Assembly: GCA_902778145.1 (NCBI GenBank) | Contig: CACYWW010000013.1 | Span: forward strand, 1-53,912 | Length of the DNA: 53,912 nt | Direction of reading: 5' to 3' | Source of the DNA: an uncultured Ruminococcus sp. | GTDB taxonomy: Bacteria; Bacillota; Clostridia; Oscillospirales; CAG-272 | Shown: piece after piece, positions 23,759 to 32,449 of the stretch | Layout: the number at the start of each line of letters is the position of its first letter | Position numbering within the stretch: position 1 is the stretch's first letter | Position numbers and translations under genes: made by a program | The notes under the pieces: model-generated | Database searches by the model: none | What the model saw: only the letters and a program-made list of their open reading frames with translations | What the model was told of the DNA's origin: nothing

Positions 23759-25869
23759 TGACTGAAGATTATACAGAATACGAAAGGCTGACGGAACAGA
23801 GATTCAAAGCGCTTGAGCGCGGGGTAAAGGTGAAAAACGCTCCGGTCCCCGATGACGCGGATGATAAGAAGACGCGGTTTTCGTCCGTTTTCAAGGCTGT
23901 CGCCTCTGTCGCCGCGGCGGTGATCGTGATAGGCGGCTCATACGCCGCAATGGTCATAGCAAACAGACACGCGCCCGCGCCGTCGTCGCCCGCGGGTGAA
24001 ACGACGGAAACGTTTGCCGAAGCGGGAGATTTCCCGTACGAAATACCGGCTCTTACCGAAAACGAACGTACCTCGATCGACCGTCTCCTTGAAGAGATCG
24101 AATACGATCTGTTTCAGAACGGCGGACAGATGCTGCCGGGTCTTACGGATGCGGCTGCGGCTTACGGTACAAAGATCATAGTGCCGCTTAAAGAGCATAT
24201 TGATACGTCCAGAGAGCTTGACGGACCGTCGGCGGAAGACTGGCGCAGACTCGACGTCGCGTACGCCGACGTGCTGAGGCTGATAATAAAACGGAGCGGA
24301 GAAGACGGCTTTATCAACGGCGTCCGTGAAAAATACGGTGAAAGCGACGCGATACCCGAAGGGATGACGTTCGATCAGGCGTACGCTCTGCTTGGTACGA
24401 AGGATCTTGTAAATCAGATCTACGAGGCTAAGATCCTTATGGCTGAGCGTTACGCGGAGAGCATCGGCGCCGTTTCAACGTCCGACAAGACGGAGTTTTC
24501 GTGGCGTTATACAGATAAGGACGGTAACCCCGGCTATTTTTCGCCGCGCGGCCTGTTCGGCGCGGAATATCCCGTCTGTCTTTATATATACGACGTTTTT
24601 TACGGGATACAGGACTACCGTAATATATGCGAAGAAACCGAAGACGAAACGCGGGAAGAGCTGAAAAAAGAGATACTGCAAAAGTTTACGAAGCTCGGGG
24701 CGGCACAGGATGAGCTTTCCGGAATAACCGAACTGTGCGAAAAGCTCCCGATCGACGATCTTGTCAGATTCAATGAAGAAAGCGATTCGCTTACGGACAG
24801 AAAAGGCGACTTCAAAGCGATCATAAAAAAATACACGAGAATAGTATACAAAATCGAAAACGGCGCCGATACCGAGCAAAAAACGCTCAAAGACGCGCAG
24901 ATAGACATGATAGTCAATATATGCCGCGAAAATGACGTGGATCCCGATTCGGTGCTCGGCATCGCCCTGCAGCTGTCTGAGACAGACGTCGACGAGTTCA
25001 TATCCGGGCTTTCCCGGGTCATAGCGGACAGGGCGGCGACCAAGAGCTTTCTGAAGCAATGGACGAAAAAGCTATCGGATCCGTCCGTGACTGTGGAAAT
25101 ACCGGATGTGACGGGGCGTGAAACGAAGGCGCCGGTCAGTTTTCCGGATCCCGATGAGCTGTACGGGTGGTATGAGCCGGTGCAGATCTCGCCGCTTTAT
25201 GAGCATACCGCGGTGCTGACAAGGGACAATTATCCGCCGCTGAAATTCTCGCAGACCGTTATACCGGAACCGACGGATCCCGATATCATCGTCTCAAATC
25301 ACGTCGACACTCTGATCGGAAACGGCGGCAGCACGCTTGAAGCGGCGGGGCTCGGGTACGCGGTGTGCGTAGTACGTCCGACCGGGACGGATCCGTTCAG
25401 CCATGAAGATACCGCGGGATTTTATGAGCCATCATTCGCTTTTGAAATACTGAAGATACTGAAAACGTACGGTTCCGAGCGCGTGCTGAAAGAGGGACTG
25501 ACGTTCAAAGCAGTTTTGCCGGGGCTTTTGACAAAGCGCGAGGACGGCGGGGAAACGCTTTACCATTCCGCGGGCGTGATACCGGTGACGCGCGAAAACG
25601 TGATGTACCTCGTACTGCTCTGCGCGTCGGATGAAGGCGCTCGGGAGGGTCCGTTTTCGTATCTTTCGCCCGACGGTATATCGGTTTCCCGGGTGTATTC
25701 GCCGGGTCTGCCGTCGACCCGCCTTTCGCTGTCCGATATTACGGACGCGTTTGATTTCAACTATCCCGAAAGTAATACGGAACAGCTGAAAAAGATAATG
25801 AGCTATTATCTTCCGGGATCGTTCGATTTTGCCGATGACGTATACGATTGGTTCATGCGGCAGGAATAA
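23758..25869 (+). CDS. Large single-pass membrane protein, probable anti-sigma partner
   Basis: A 703-residue protein with about 40 cytoplasmic residues (an acidic, helix-like N-terminus), one membrane helix at about 43-66, a Pro/Ser/Thr linker and an extracytoplasmic domain of more than 600 residues that I do not recognise. It starts inside the stop of the sigma gene, which is why an anti-sigma role is proposed. No zinc HxxxCxxC motif is visible in the short cytoplasmic part, so binding to the sigma factor would be through another fold. The sensor part is far larger than in usual anti-sigma factors. A terminator follows. Confidence 0.75.
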   Translation: MTEDYTEYERLTEQRFKALERGVKVKNAPVPDDADDKKTRFSSVFKAVASVAAAVIVIGGSYAAMVIANRHAPAPSSPAGETTETFAEAGDFPYEIPALTENERTSIDRLLEEIEYDLFQNGGQMLPGLTDAAAAYGTKIIVPLKEHIDTSRELDGPSAEDWRRLDVAYADVLRLIIKRSGEDGFINGVREKYGESDAIPEGMTFDQAYALLGTKDLVNQIYEAKILMAERYAESIGAVSTSDKTEFSWRYTDKDGNPGYFSPRGLFGAEYPVCLYIYDVFYGIQDYRNICEETEDETREELKKEILQKFTKLGAAQDELSGITELCEKLPIDDLVRFNEESDSLTDRKGDFKAIIKKYTRIVYKIENGADTEQKTLKDAQIDMIVNICRENDVDPDSVLGIALQLSETDVDEFISGLSRVIADRAATKSFLKQWTKKLSDPSVTVEIPDVTGRETKAPVSFPDPDELYGWYEPVQISPLYEHTAVLTRDNYPPLKFSQTVIPEPTDPDIIVSNHVDTLIGNGGSTLEAAGLGYAVCVVRPTGTDPFSHEDTAGFYEPSFAFEILKILKTYGSERVLKEGLTFKAVLPGLLTKREDGGETLYHSAGVIPVTRENVMYLVLLCASDEGAREGPFSYLSPDGISVSRVYSPGLPSTRLSLSDITDAFDFNYPESNTEQLKKIMSYYLPGSFDFADDVYDWFMRQE

Positions 25870-25882
25870 AAAAGAAAAAGCC

Positions 25883-25922
25883 CTCTGCCGACTGTCAGTA
25901 AGAACAGTCGGCAGAGTTTTTT
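25883..25922. terminator. Terminator between the two sigma operons
   Basis: A perfect 13-bp stem CTCTGCCGACTGT (25883-25895) with its complement (25904-25916), 8-nt loop, and six T. An A-rich run on the left makes it usable in both directions. Confidence 0.92.
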
Positions 25923-26545
25923 CATTCAAGTCCGTCAAGCTGCGAAAACGCTTCATCCGCGATAACGTAGACGCTTACGGGAGTAAGATCAGCCTCCGGA
26001 TCCATGATGACGTAATACGTATCCGTGATCTGAGCTTCAAGCTTGTCGAGAAACTTTATGGCGACCGCCGTGTCAGTCGACACGCCCTTGATCGCGTATA
26101 TTTCCGCGCGCGCGTGCTCGTCAGCGCGCCAGAATTCACCGCCGTTCGTATATACCCATCCGGCTGTGACCGTCACGTCCTCAAGCTTTTCGCCGACGTA
26201 TCTGGCGGCTATCACCTTGCCCTGGACGTATGAGGAGTATTTGCCTTCATCGACCGAGTATTTGTATCTCGAATAAGGCGCCGTCTCACCGCCCGGCAAA
26301 ACGGCTTCTCCGCCTTCATTTCCACCTGCCTGTGTGGTGACAGGCGTAACAGCCGGACCGTTTCCCTTGAGCATCCCGGGCAGCACCGTCACGCCCGTGA
26401 CGGCGATGAGAACGGCGGCCGCCGCGACGGAGCCCCATTTGAGCCACGATACTTTTGCGCGGCCCGTTTTCTGTTCTTTTTCCGCGCCTTTTATTAGCTT
26501 TTCGTCGATCCCGCCGATCGCGCGTCTCATAATATCTTCTTTCAT
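25922..26545 (-). CDS. Single-pass membrane protein, probable anti-sigma factor
   Basis: A 207-residue protein with about 33 basic cytoplasmic residues, one membrane helix at about 35-57, a Gly/Thr linker and an extracytoplasmic domain of about 120 residues with no family I recognise. The gene overlaps the sigma gene upstream by 4 nt (ATGA), so an anti-sigma role is likely. The N-terminus (MKEDIMRRAIGGIDEKLI) resembles that of Firmicutes membrane proteins paired with sigma-70 family factors. No zinc motif was seen. Confidence 0.75.
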   Translation of the reverse strand: MKEDIMRRAIGGIDEKLIKGAEKEQKTGRAKVSWLKWGSVAAAAVLIAVTGVTVLPGMLKGNGPAVTPVTTQAGGNEGGEAVLPGGETAPYSRYKYSVDEGKYSSYVQGKVIAARYVGEKLEDVTVTAGWVYTNGGEFWRADEHARAEIYAIKGVSTDTAVAIKFLDKLEAQITDTYYVIMDPEADLTPVSVYVIADEAFSQLDGLE

Positions 26546-27099
26546 GTAATAAACCCTTCTTTCTTCAAGTGCCGGGCAAGGTCGTCCCTTGTCCGTTTCA
26601 GCATCATGAGGACCTTGCTTTTACCGAAACCGTACCGCCGGCAGATCGATTCTATCGGATCGTAATGCCAGTACCGCCTGATAAAAACGTTCCTCTTCGT
26701 TTCATCGATGGAGGCGAGAAACCGTGAGATCTCAGCCGAAAGCTCGGCTTCTTCAAGCGCGGAGTCAAAGTCGCCGCCGGAAACCATCTCCGCTATCTCG
26801 TCAAGCGGCTGCAGGACGGCCGGCGGGATGCGCTTCTGACGGTTGTTTTCCCTCCACCTGTCGACAGCTGTCTCACGCGCGAGCTTGCCGAGATACGTGC
26901 GCAGATTTTCCGGCTTCTGCGGAGGTATGCTGTTCCACGCGGCGAGAAGCGTGTCATTCAGACATTCCTCCGAATCGCGCCTGTCGCGCAGCACATTGTC
27001 CGCGATGTAAAGACAGTAGTCGCCGTATTTCTTTTTCGATTCCTCCAGCGCGCTCTCGTCTCTTTCAAAGAACTTCAAAACTATCGTCTGATCGTCCAT
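26542..27099 (-). CDS. ECF-type RNA polymerase sigma factor
   Basis: 185 residues. Region 2 (RDRRDSEECLNDTLLAAWNSIPP, with the usual LGKLARETAVDRW helix) and region 4 (RYWHYDPIESICRRYGFGKSKVLMMLKRTRDDL) are plain. This is a different subfamily from the sigma factor at 23282. The start has an AAAGGAGG ribosome site, and a GTGAAAGG/CCTTTCAC palindrome lies just upstream. Its partner gene overlaps it by 4 nt. Confidence 0.9.
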   Translation of the reverse strand: MDDQTIVLKFFERDESALEESKKKYGDYCLYIADNVLRDRRDSEECLNDTLLAAWNSIPPQKPENLRTYLGKLARETAVDRWRENNRQKRIPPAVLQPLDEIAEMVSGGDFDSALEEAELSAEISRFLASIDETKRNVFIRRYWHYDPIESICRRYGFGKSKVLMMLKRTRDDLARHLKKEGFIT

Positions 27100-27116
27100 T
27101 TGTCCGCCTCCTTTGT

Positions 27117-27133
27117 GTGAAAGGTCCTTTCAC
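27117..27133. promoter_or_regulatory. Palindrome beside the ribosome site of the second sigma gene
   Basis: GTGAAAGG, one central T, CCTTTCAC: perfect 8-bp arms directly upstream of the AAAGGAGG. It could be a repressor site or an mRNA hairpin limiting translation. No clear sigma-A promoter was found in 27134-27235. Confidence 0.5.
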
Positions 27134-27235
27134 CATAATACCCGACAAAAAAGTACCGTGATCACATAATAATATAAAAGATCCGTAAATTATCAGTCAG
27201 ACAAGGCGTCCGGCCGTTTGTTTACATTTACGATG

Positions 27236-27264
27236 TTGAACTGTACGCAATAAACAATTATAAT
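27236..27264 (+). promoter_or_regulatory. Sigma-A promoter of the 27310 lipoprotein gene
   Basis: TTGAAC (27236-27241), 17-bp spacer, TATAAT (27259-27264), 46 bp before the ATG, which has a GGGAGGT ribosome site. Confidence 0.8.
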
Positions 27265-27309
27265 TTCACGTGAAATATAAAGCCTTATATCATACGGGAG
27301 GTATGTCAT

Positions 27310-28515
27310 ATGATAAAGAGGATTGCGGCGTTATTGCTGATCCTTGCCTTTGCGATAACGGCGGGCTGTACGAAATCGGACGAGCCGGACGGCGATACGA
27401 CTGTGGTGAGCGATACACAACCGTCAGCCGACGGAAAAATGGCTGTCCTTGGCAAAGACGGCAGCCGCATAGGCGAGATCGACCGTCGAGCCGTATGCAC
27501 CGCGGTCGACAGCGGCATTTTCTACAGTATATCCGATCTGAAGGAATATCAGTTCACCGCGGACACGGAATACCGTTTCTTTGACATGGACGGAAAAAAG
27601 GACGTGTCTCTCGGAACGCTTGAAAACCAGGGCTATGAAGCGTCGTTTGCGCGGACGGATCACAATGGGAAAATATACACGCTGTCGGTCGTCGGCAACG
27701 CGACGTCCGGCGACCCCGTCCCTCTGCTTCTGCTCGCCTTCGATCCGGCGGCGGGTACGATGAAAAAATACACCGTATCAGAAAACGGATTTCCGTACGC
27801 CTCGATGACGGTTTCGGACGGAAAGCTGATCATTATGGATCACGAGATGTCGGAGCCGAAGTGCGATAAGATATACGAATTCGACCCCGGGACGGAGACG
27901 GTGAGGGAGATACTGACGTTTTCATCGGATACTGATTCCCTGCGCGCGGTCTCTTCGGCGGATGACGGATTTTTCCTTCTGCGCCTGAAGATAAACGACG
28001 GCGCGGAAAACGAAATGTTCCTCGACCGGTATGACAAAAACAACAAAAAAGTATCGGAAACGTCCGTCAATGAGACGCTTGTAAAAGCGATCGGCGGGAT
28101 CACGGGGATGACGAGCCGTCAGGACGCGCTGAACGAGCTCGGGACGCACGTGGGAGGCTTTTCCGTCGTTGACGGCAGATTTATGATATATGAGAATTTC
28201 TCGGTCACGCGTCTGATCGTCGACCTGCAAAGCGGAGAAGTCATACTTGCGGAGGATGACATATACTCCGTTTCCACGGGCGGCGGAGAACGGTACGTTT
28301 ACAGGATGGACTTCGATCCCGATAACGTGGAAGAACCGGAAATAATCGGTATGATCGGAGGCAAGCCCGAAAAACTGCGGTTCAAGCCGAACGGCGCGCT
28401 CCGGCTTATAAGAGCCGTCTCGCACTCCCCGGGCGGAACGTGGCTCGTCACCGTTTCCGACGTTTTTGCGGCGCAGAAGGGCACATACGCTCTTTATCTC
28501 TGGACCGACAAATGA
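27310..28515 (+). CDS. Lipoprotein of unknown function, possibly beta-propeller
   Basis: A 401-residue lipoprotein with lipobox TAGC (Cys20) and a short Asp/Thr tether. The body has repeated strand-like units with phrases such as YRFFDMDGK, LLAFDPAAGTMKK and KIYEFDPGTETV, which suggest a beta-propeller, as in many Clostridia lipoproteins with no known role. It is monocistronic with promoter and terminator. It may be distantly related to the broken lipoprotein at 18745, judged only by style and position. Confidence 0.78.
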   Translation: MIKRIAALLLILAFAITAGCTKSDEPDGDTTVVSDTQPSADGKMAVLGKDGSRIGEIDRRAVCTAVDSGIFYSISDLKEYQFTADTEYRFFDMDGKKDVSLGTLENQGYEASFARTDHNGKIYTLSVVGNATSGDPVPLLLLAFDPAAGTMKKYTVSENGFPYASMTVSDGKLIIMDHEMSEPKCDKIYEFDPGTETVREILTFSSDTDSLRAVSSADDGFFLLRLKINDGAENEMFLDRYDKNNKKVSETSVNETLVKAIGGITGMTSRQDALNELGTHVGGFSVVDGRFMIYENFSVTRLIVDLQSGEVILAEDDIYSVSTGGGERYVYRMDFDPDNVEEPEIIGMIGGKPEKLRFKPNGALRLIRAVSHSPGGTWLVTVSDVFAAQKGTYALYLWTDK

Positions 28516-28526
28516 CATGAAACAAA

Positions 28527-28567
28527 CCGCGGATGAGCGATCTTGCTCAGCCGCGGTGTTTTGTTTT
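28527..28567 (+). terminator. Terminator of the 27310 gene
   Basis: CCGCGG-A-TGAGC (28527-28538) pairs with GCTCA-G-CCGCGG (28545-28556) with one mismatch and a 6-nt loop, followed by a T-rich run. It may also serve lysS on the other strand (A-rich left side). Confidence 0.85.
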
Positions 28568-28582
28568 TCCGGTGTCGGTATA

Positions 28583-30562
28583 TCAGTACAGCTTCGCGCC
28601 GGCGGGGATGTGCGGGTCGACCTGCAGCAGATGCAGCTTCTCTTCGTCGCCCTCCTTGTGGACGGCGGAGATCAGCATACCGCAGGATTCGATGCCCATC
28701 ATCGGGCGCGGAGGCAGATTCAGAATGGCAATGCAGGTCTTGCCGACGAGCTGTTCCGGCTCGTAAAATGCGTGGATGCCGGAGAGAATGGTACGGGGCG
28801 TTCCCGTTCCGTCGTCAAGAGTGAACTTCAAAAGCTTCTTCGACTTCGGCACGGCCTCGCACGCGAGCACCTTGACCGCTCTGAAATCGCTCTTTGAAAA
28901 CGTCTCAAAGTCGACGAAATCTTCAAACAACGGCTCAATTTGAACGTTAGAGAAGTCCGGTTTTTCCGCCGAAATGATCGGAGCACCTTCAATCACAGGA
29001 GCTGCTTCAACAGGCTTTTCAGACGTCTCGGATTGTCCCTCTTTTTCCTCCGATCCGGTCTTGACGGACTTCATCGTGGGGAAGAGGAGCACGTCGCGGA
29101 TGGCGGAGGAATTTGTGAACAGCATGCAGAGACGGTCTATACCGTAGCCTATCCCGCCCGTGGGAGGCATACCGATCTCAAGGGCATTCAAAAAGTCCTC
29201 GTCGGTGTGGTTGGCTTCCTCGTCGCCCTGTGCGGCGAGCTCGTCCTGCGCGGCGAAACGCGCGCGCTGGTCTATCGGGTCGTTCAGCTCTGAATATGCG
29301 TTGCACATTTCCCAGCCGTTCATATAAAATTCAAAGCGTTCCACGTAATCGGGATCGTCCGGCTTGCGCTTTGTAAGCGGCGATATCTCGACCGGGTGTT
29401 CCGTGACGAACGTCGGCTGAATAAGCTTGTCTTCAACGTATTCGTCGAAGAACAGGTTGAGTATGTCGCCCTTTTTATGTCTTTCCTCATATGCGATGTT
29501 GTGAGCTTTGGCGACCGCTCTCGCTTCTTCAAGCGTCTTTATTTCTCTGAAATCGACGCCGGAATACTGCTTTACAGCGTCAAGCATGGTGATCCTCGCA
29601 AACGGCTTTTCAAGATCCATTTCAATGCCGTTGTAAACGATTTTGCCGCTGCCTAAAACCTCGTGCGCTATGTGTCGGAACAGATTTTCCGTCAGATCCA
29701 TCATACCGTTATAGTCGGTGTACGCCTGATAAAGCTCCATAAGCGTGAATTCGGGGTTGTGGCGGGTGTCTATGCCCTCGTTCCTGAAAACTCTGCCTAT
29801 CTCGTAGACCTTTTCAAGCCCGCCGACGATAAGGCGCTTCAGATAAAGCTCAAGCGATATGCGGAGCTTGAGATCCTCGTCAAGCGCGTTGAAATGCGTT
29901 TCAAAGGGTCTCGCCGCGGCGCCGCCCGCGTTCTGAACGAGCATCGGCGTCTCGACCTCGAGGAAGCCCTGCGCGTCAAGATATCTGCGTATCGTGCTTA
30001 TGATGCGCGATCTCTTTATCATCGTGTCCTTCGTGTCGGGATTCATTATGAGGTCGACATAACGCTGACGGTAGCGCATATCGGTATTTGTCAGCCCGTG
30101 GAATTTCTCGGGCAGGGGGCGAAGGCTCTTTGAAAGCAGCGTGACCTTCGTCGCGTGGATCGACGGCTCGCCCGTCTTCGTTACGAATACGGAACCCTCG
30201 ATACCGACGATATCGCCTATATCCATCTTTTTGAAACCGGCGTATTCCTCCTCGCCCACGTTGTCGCGCGCGACGTACGCCTGTACCGTGCCGCAAAGAT
30301 CCTGCACGTGGCAGAACGATGCTTTGCCCATTATACGCTTCGACATAAGTCTTCCGGCGACGGAGACGGTCTTTCCCTCAAGCGTTCTGAAGGCGCCCGT
30401 TTCGGCGTCGAGATCGTTTGTTATATCGGTGCTGTGATTCGTTACGTTGTACTTCGTTATGACGAACGGGTCGTTCCCCTCCGCCTGAAGATCCGCGAGC
30501 TTCTGACGGCGTACCGCGAGGATATCCGAAAGATCAGCCGTGTTGTTTACGTTTTCGCTCAT
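28583..30562 (-). CDS. lysS: Lysyl-tRNA synthetase (class II) fused to a tRNA-binding OB domain
   Basis: 659 residues, about 160 longer than ordinary bacterial LysRS. Residues 1-505 are a complete class II enzyme: an N-terminal OB anticodon-binding domain, motif 2 (YEIGRVFRNEGID with HNPEFTLMELYQAY) and motif 3 (GIGYGIDRLCMLF). After a variable acidic/Pro linker (about 505-545), residues 548-659 form an EMAPII/Trbp111-like domain (SDFRAVKVL, KSKKLLKF, GIHAFYEPEQLVGK, PRPMMGIESCGM) as found at the C-terminus of MetRS. The added domain should raise tRNA affinity. The gene lies 4 nt after greA and ends the ftsEX block. Confidence 0.95.
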   Translation of the reverse strand: MSENVNNTADLSDILAVRRQKLADLQAEGNDPFVITKYNVTNHSTDITNDLDAETGAFRTLEGKTVSVAGRLMSKRIMGKASFCHVQDLCGTVQAYVARDNVGEEEYAGFKKMDIGDIVGIEGSVFVTKTGEPSIHATKVTLLSKSLRPLPEKFHGLTNTDMRYRQRYVDLIMNPDTKDTMIKRSRIISTIRRYLDAQGFLEVETPMLVQNAGGAAARPFETHFNALDEDLKLRISLELYLKRLIVGGLEKVYEIGRVFRNEGIDTRHNPEFTLMELYQAYTDYNGMMDLTENLFRHIAHEVLGSGKIVYNGIEMDLEKPFARITMLDAVKQYSGVDFREIKTLEEARAVAKAHNIAYEERHKKGDILNLFFDEYVEDKLIQPTFVTEHPVEISPLTKRKPDDPDYVERFEFYMNGWEMCNAYSELNDPIDQRARFAAQDELAAQGDEEANHTDEDFLNALEIGMPPTGGIGYGIDRLCMLFTNSSAIRDVLLFPTMKSVKTGSEEKEGQSETSEKPVEAAPVIEGAPIISAEKPDFSNVQIEPLFEDFVDFETFSKSDFRAVKVLACEAVPKSKKLLKFTLDDGTGTPRTILSGIHAFYEPEQLVGKTCIAILNLPPRPMMGIESCGMLISAVHKEGDEEKLHLLQVDPHIPAGAKLY

Positions 30563-30566
30563 TTTT

Positions 30567-31046
30567 TCAGTCCTTGCTCTTTTCTATGTTTTCTATTATG
30601 ATCGTAAGATCGCGTCTCGGAAGATGTACCGTGACCTTGTCGCCGGTCTTCGCGCCGATTATTGCCTTGCCTATCGGCGAGGTGTCGGAAATGCGGTTCT
30701 GGAAAGGATCCGCCTCGGTCGAGCCGACAAGCTGATAATCCGTCGTTTTATCCGTATCGGCGTCGCGTACCGTGACGGTGACTCCGACGCTCACTCTGTC
30801 TTGCGATATATCGTCGGCGGAGACGAGACGGACGTGCTTGAGCATCTGTTCAAGCTCTGTTATCCTCGCCTCGACCTGAGCCTGCTCGGTCCTTGCCGCT
30901 TCGTATTCGCTGTTTTCGGAAAGGTCTCCGAATTCCTTCGCGGTCTTTATCGCGTCCTTTACCTCCTGCTTCTTTACCGTCTTCAGGTAATTCAGCTCGT
31001 CGGTAAGCTTCTTCAATCCTTCTTCTGTAACTGTTATTTCGTGCAT
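30567..31046 (-). CDS. greA: Transcription elongation factor GreA
   Basis: 159 residues, the normal size. An N-terminal antiparallel coiled coil with the acidic tip (FGDLSENSEYEAAR) enters the RNA polymerase secondary channel and prompts cleavage of backtracked RNA. The C-terminal FKBP-like domain (SPIGKAIIGAKTGDKV) is complete. It sits between ctpA (18 nt) and lysS (4 nt), an arrangement common in Firmicutes. Confidence 0.96.
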   Translation of the reverse strand: MHEITVTEEGLKKLTDELNYLKTVKKQEVKDAIKTAKEFGDLSENSEYEAARTEQAQVEARITELEQMLKHVRLVSADDISQDRVSVGVTVTVRDADTDKTTDYQLVGSTEADPFQNRISDTSPIGKAIIGAKTGDKVTVHLPRRDLTIIIENIEKSKD

Positions 31047-31064
31047 TTTATTTACCGTTCCTTT

Positions 31065-32354
31065 TTATTTTTCTTTTATCAGGTCGACCGCTTTTCTGAG
31101 CTGGTCGTCATTTTCATATGTCAGCTTGTGGAAATTTATGCTTTTTGCCTCGTCGGAAAGATCGATCACAACGTCGGGCGTTATGCCCTTGCCCTCGAAG
31201 TTATCCGATTTCGGCGGGTAGTAGTGCTGTATCGATATCTGCAGCACCGAGCCGTCGCTCAGCGTGTACGGACCGACGACCGTGCCCTTGCCGTACGTCT
31301 GCGTGCCTACGATCTCGGCGTATCCGAAATCCTTCAGCGCGGCGGTGAACAGCTCCGCGGCGGACGCCGTGTTGCCGTTGACGATGACGACCATGGGCAT
31401 CTCAAGACACGTTCCGTCCGAGTGCAGCGCCGTCCAGTTGCCGTCGGAGTCGACCATGCGTACCACGTCGCCCTCGGGCAGGATATAATCGAGCACGTCG
31501 CGGACGGAGGAGAGAAGGCCGCCCGGATTGTTGCGCATATCAAAGACGATCCTGTCACAGCCGGCGCTTTTCGCCTCGTTCACCGCGGCTTTGAGATCGT
31601 CCGGCGTGTTCTCGTGAAATCCGGAGACGGAAAGCACGGCGACCGTGCCGAGCTGTTTGAAGGATACGGTCTTTGCGGTGACTGTCGCGCGTATGGCGCT
31701 GACCGTTATAAGCTCGCTGTAATCCTGACCGCGGCGCACCGTGATGCTGACGGACGATCCCGCCTCGCCTCTGATCGCGTTGATCGAGTTTTCGTACCCG
31801 AGCTCGGAAACGCTCTTGCCGTCCGCCTCGATGATGAGATCCCCCGGCTCTATCCCGGCTTTCTCCGCGGGCGAATTCTCATAAACCGAAAGGACCTCTA
31901 TCGCGCTGTATTCGGTGTTCCAGATAACGGATACGCCGATACCGTCCGTCTTCGACTTCAGGTCCGCCATGTATTCGGCGTATTCCTCGGCGCTCATGTA
32001 GCTGCCGTATTTATCGCCCGCGCCGTAGATGAAGCCTCGGATGAGGCCGTCCGTAAGCGCCTTTTCATCGATACCGTTTATATAGTATTTGCGGTAAAGC
32101 TGATCCACCTGCGTCAGCTTGCTGTCGGCAAAGCGGCTCTGCTCGATCTGCGCGAGCTGCCTGTGATAGCTCTGCCTCACCGTAAGGAAGGTTATCTGAG
32201 CCGTGAGTATCGCCGCGACGAGTACGGAGATGACCGTTATGAAAAGCGGTACGCGGAGCTGTTTTTTTTCAGGCGCCCCGGCTTGCTCCGGCGGGACCTC
32301 ATGCTCCGTGTTCTTTTCTTCTAATTCGACGTTGTTTTCTTCTGAATCGGACAT
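31065..32354 (-). CDS. ctpA: S41 family C-terminal processing peptidase
   Basis: A 429-residue protein with an acidic cytoplasmic N-terminus, one membrane helix (about 36-58), a PDZ domain (about 130-215; YENSPAEKAGIEPGDLI) and the S41 protease core. The catalytic Ser is in NTASAAELF and the Lys in TYGKGTV. It would act outside the membrane, trimming tails of envelope proteins. Its place after the M23 hydrolase suggests control of cell-wall enzymes. It is 95 nt from that hydrolase gene. Confidence 0.94.
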   Translation of the reverse strand: MSDSEENNVELEEKNTEHEVPPEQAGAPEKKQLRVPLFITVISVLVAAILTAQITFLTVRQSYHRQLAQIEQSRFADSKLTQVDQLYRKYYINGIDEKALTDGLIRGFIYGAGDKYGSYMSAEEYAEYMADLKSKTDGIGVSVIWNTEYSAIEVLSVYENSPAEKAGIEPGDLIIEADGKSVSELGYENSINAIRGEAGSSVSITVRRGQDYSELITVSAIRATVTAKTVSFKQLGTVAVLSVSGFHENTPDDLKAAVNEAKSAGCDRIVFDMRNNPGGLLSSVRDVLDYILPEGDVVRMVDSDGNWTALHSDGTCLEMPMVVIVNGNTASAAELFTAALKDFGYAEIVGTQTYGKGTVVGPYTLSDGSVLQISIQHYYPPKSDNFEGKGITPDVVIDLSDEAKSINFHKLTYENDDQLRKAVDLIKEK

Positions 32355-32401
32355 TTTGCCTCTTAAACCTTTCTTTTGAGGGTCGTTGAATAATGAATTG
32401 A

Positions 32402-32447
32402 CGGACGCGGGTATGGCGCCGCGCCCGTTTTATCGGTTTTTATTTTT
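32402..32447. other. GC hairpin with plus-strand T-run between hydrolase and ctpA genes
   Basis: GGACGCGG and CCGCGCCC-type arms (one G-U pair) are followed on the plus strand by a T-rich run. The minus-strand operon reads the A-rich side first, so it is probably not a terminator for these genes. It may block antisense transcription or act as a processing hairpin. Confidence 0.35.
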
Positions 32448-32449
32448 TA

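Noticed and set aside
24475-25059. Minus-strand frame inside the probable anti-sigma gene
   Set aside because: No start signal, and it is opposite a continuous frame translationally coupled to the sigma gene.
30540-32324. 594-codon plus-strand frame opposite greA and ctpA
   Set aside because: Covers three well-identified genes and their junctions, and its composition is antisense-like.
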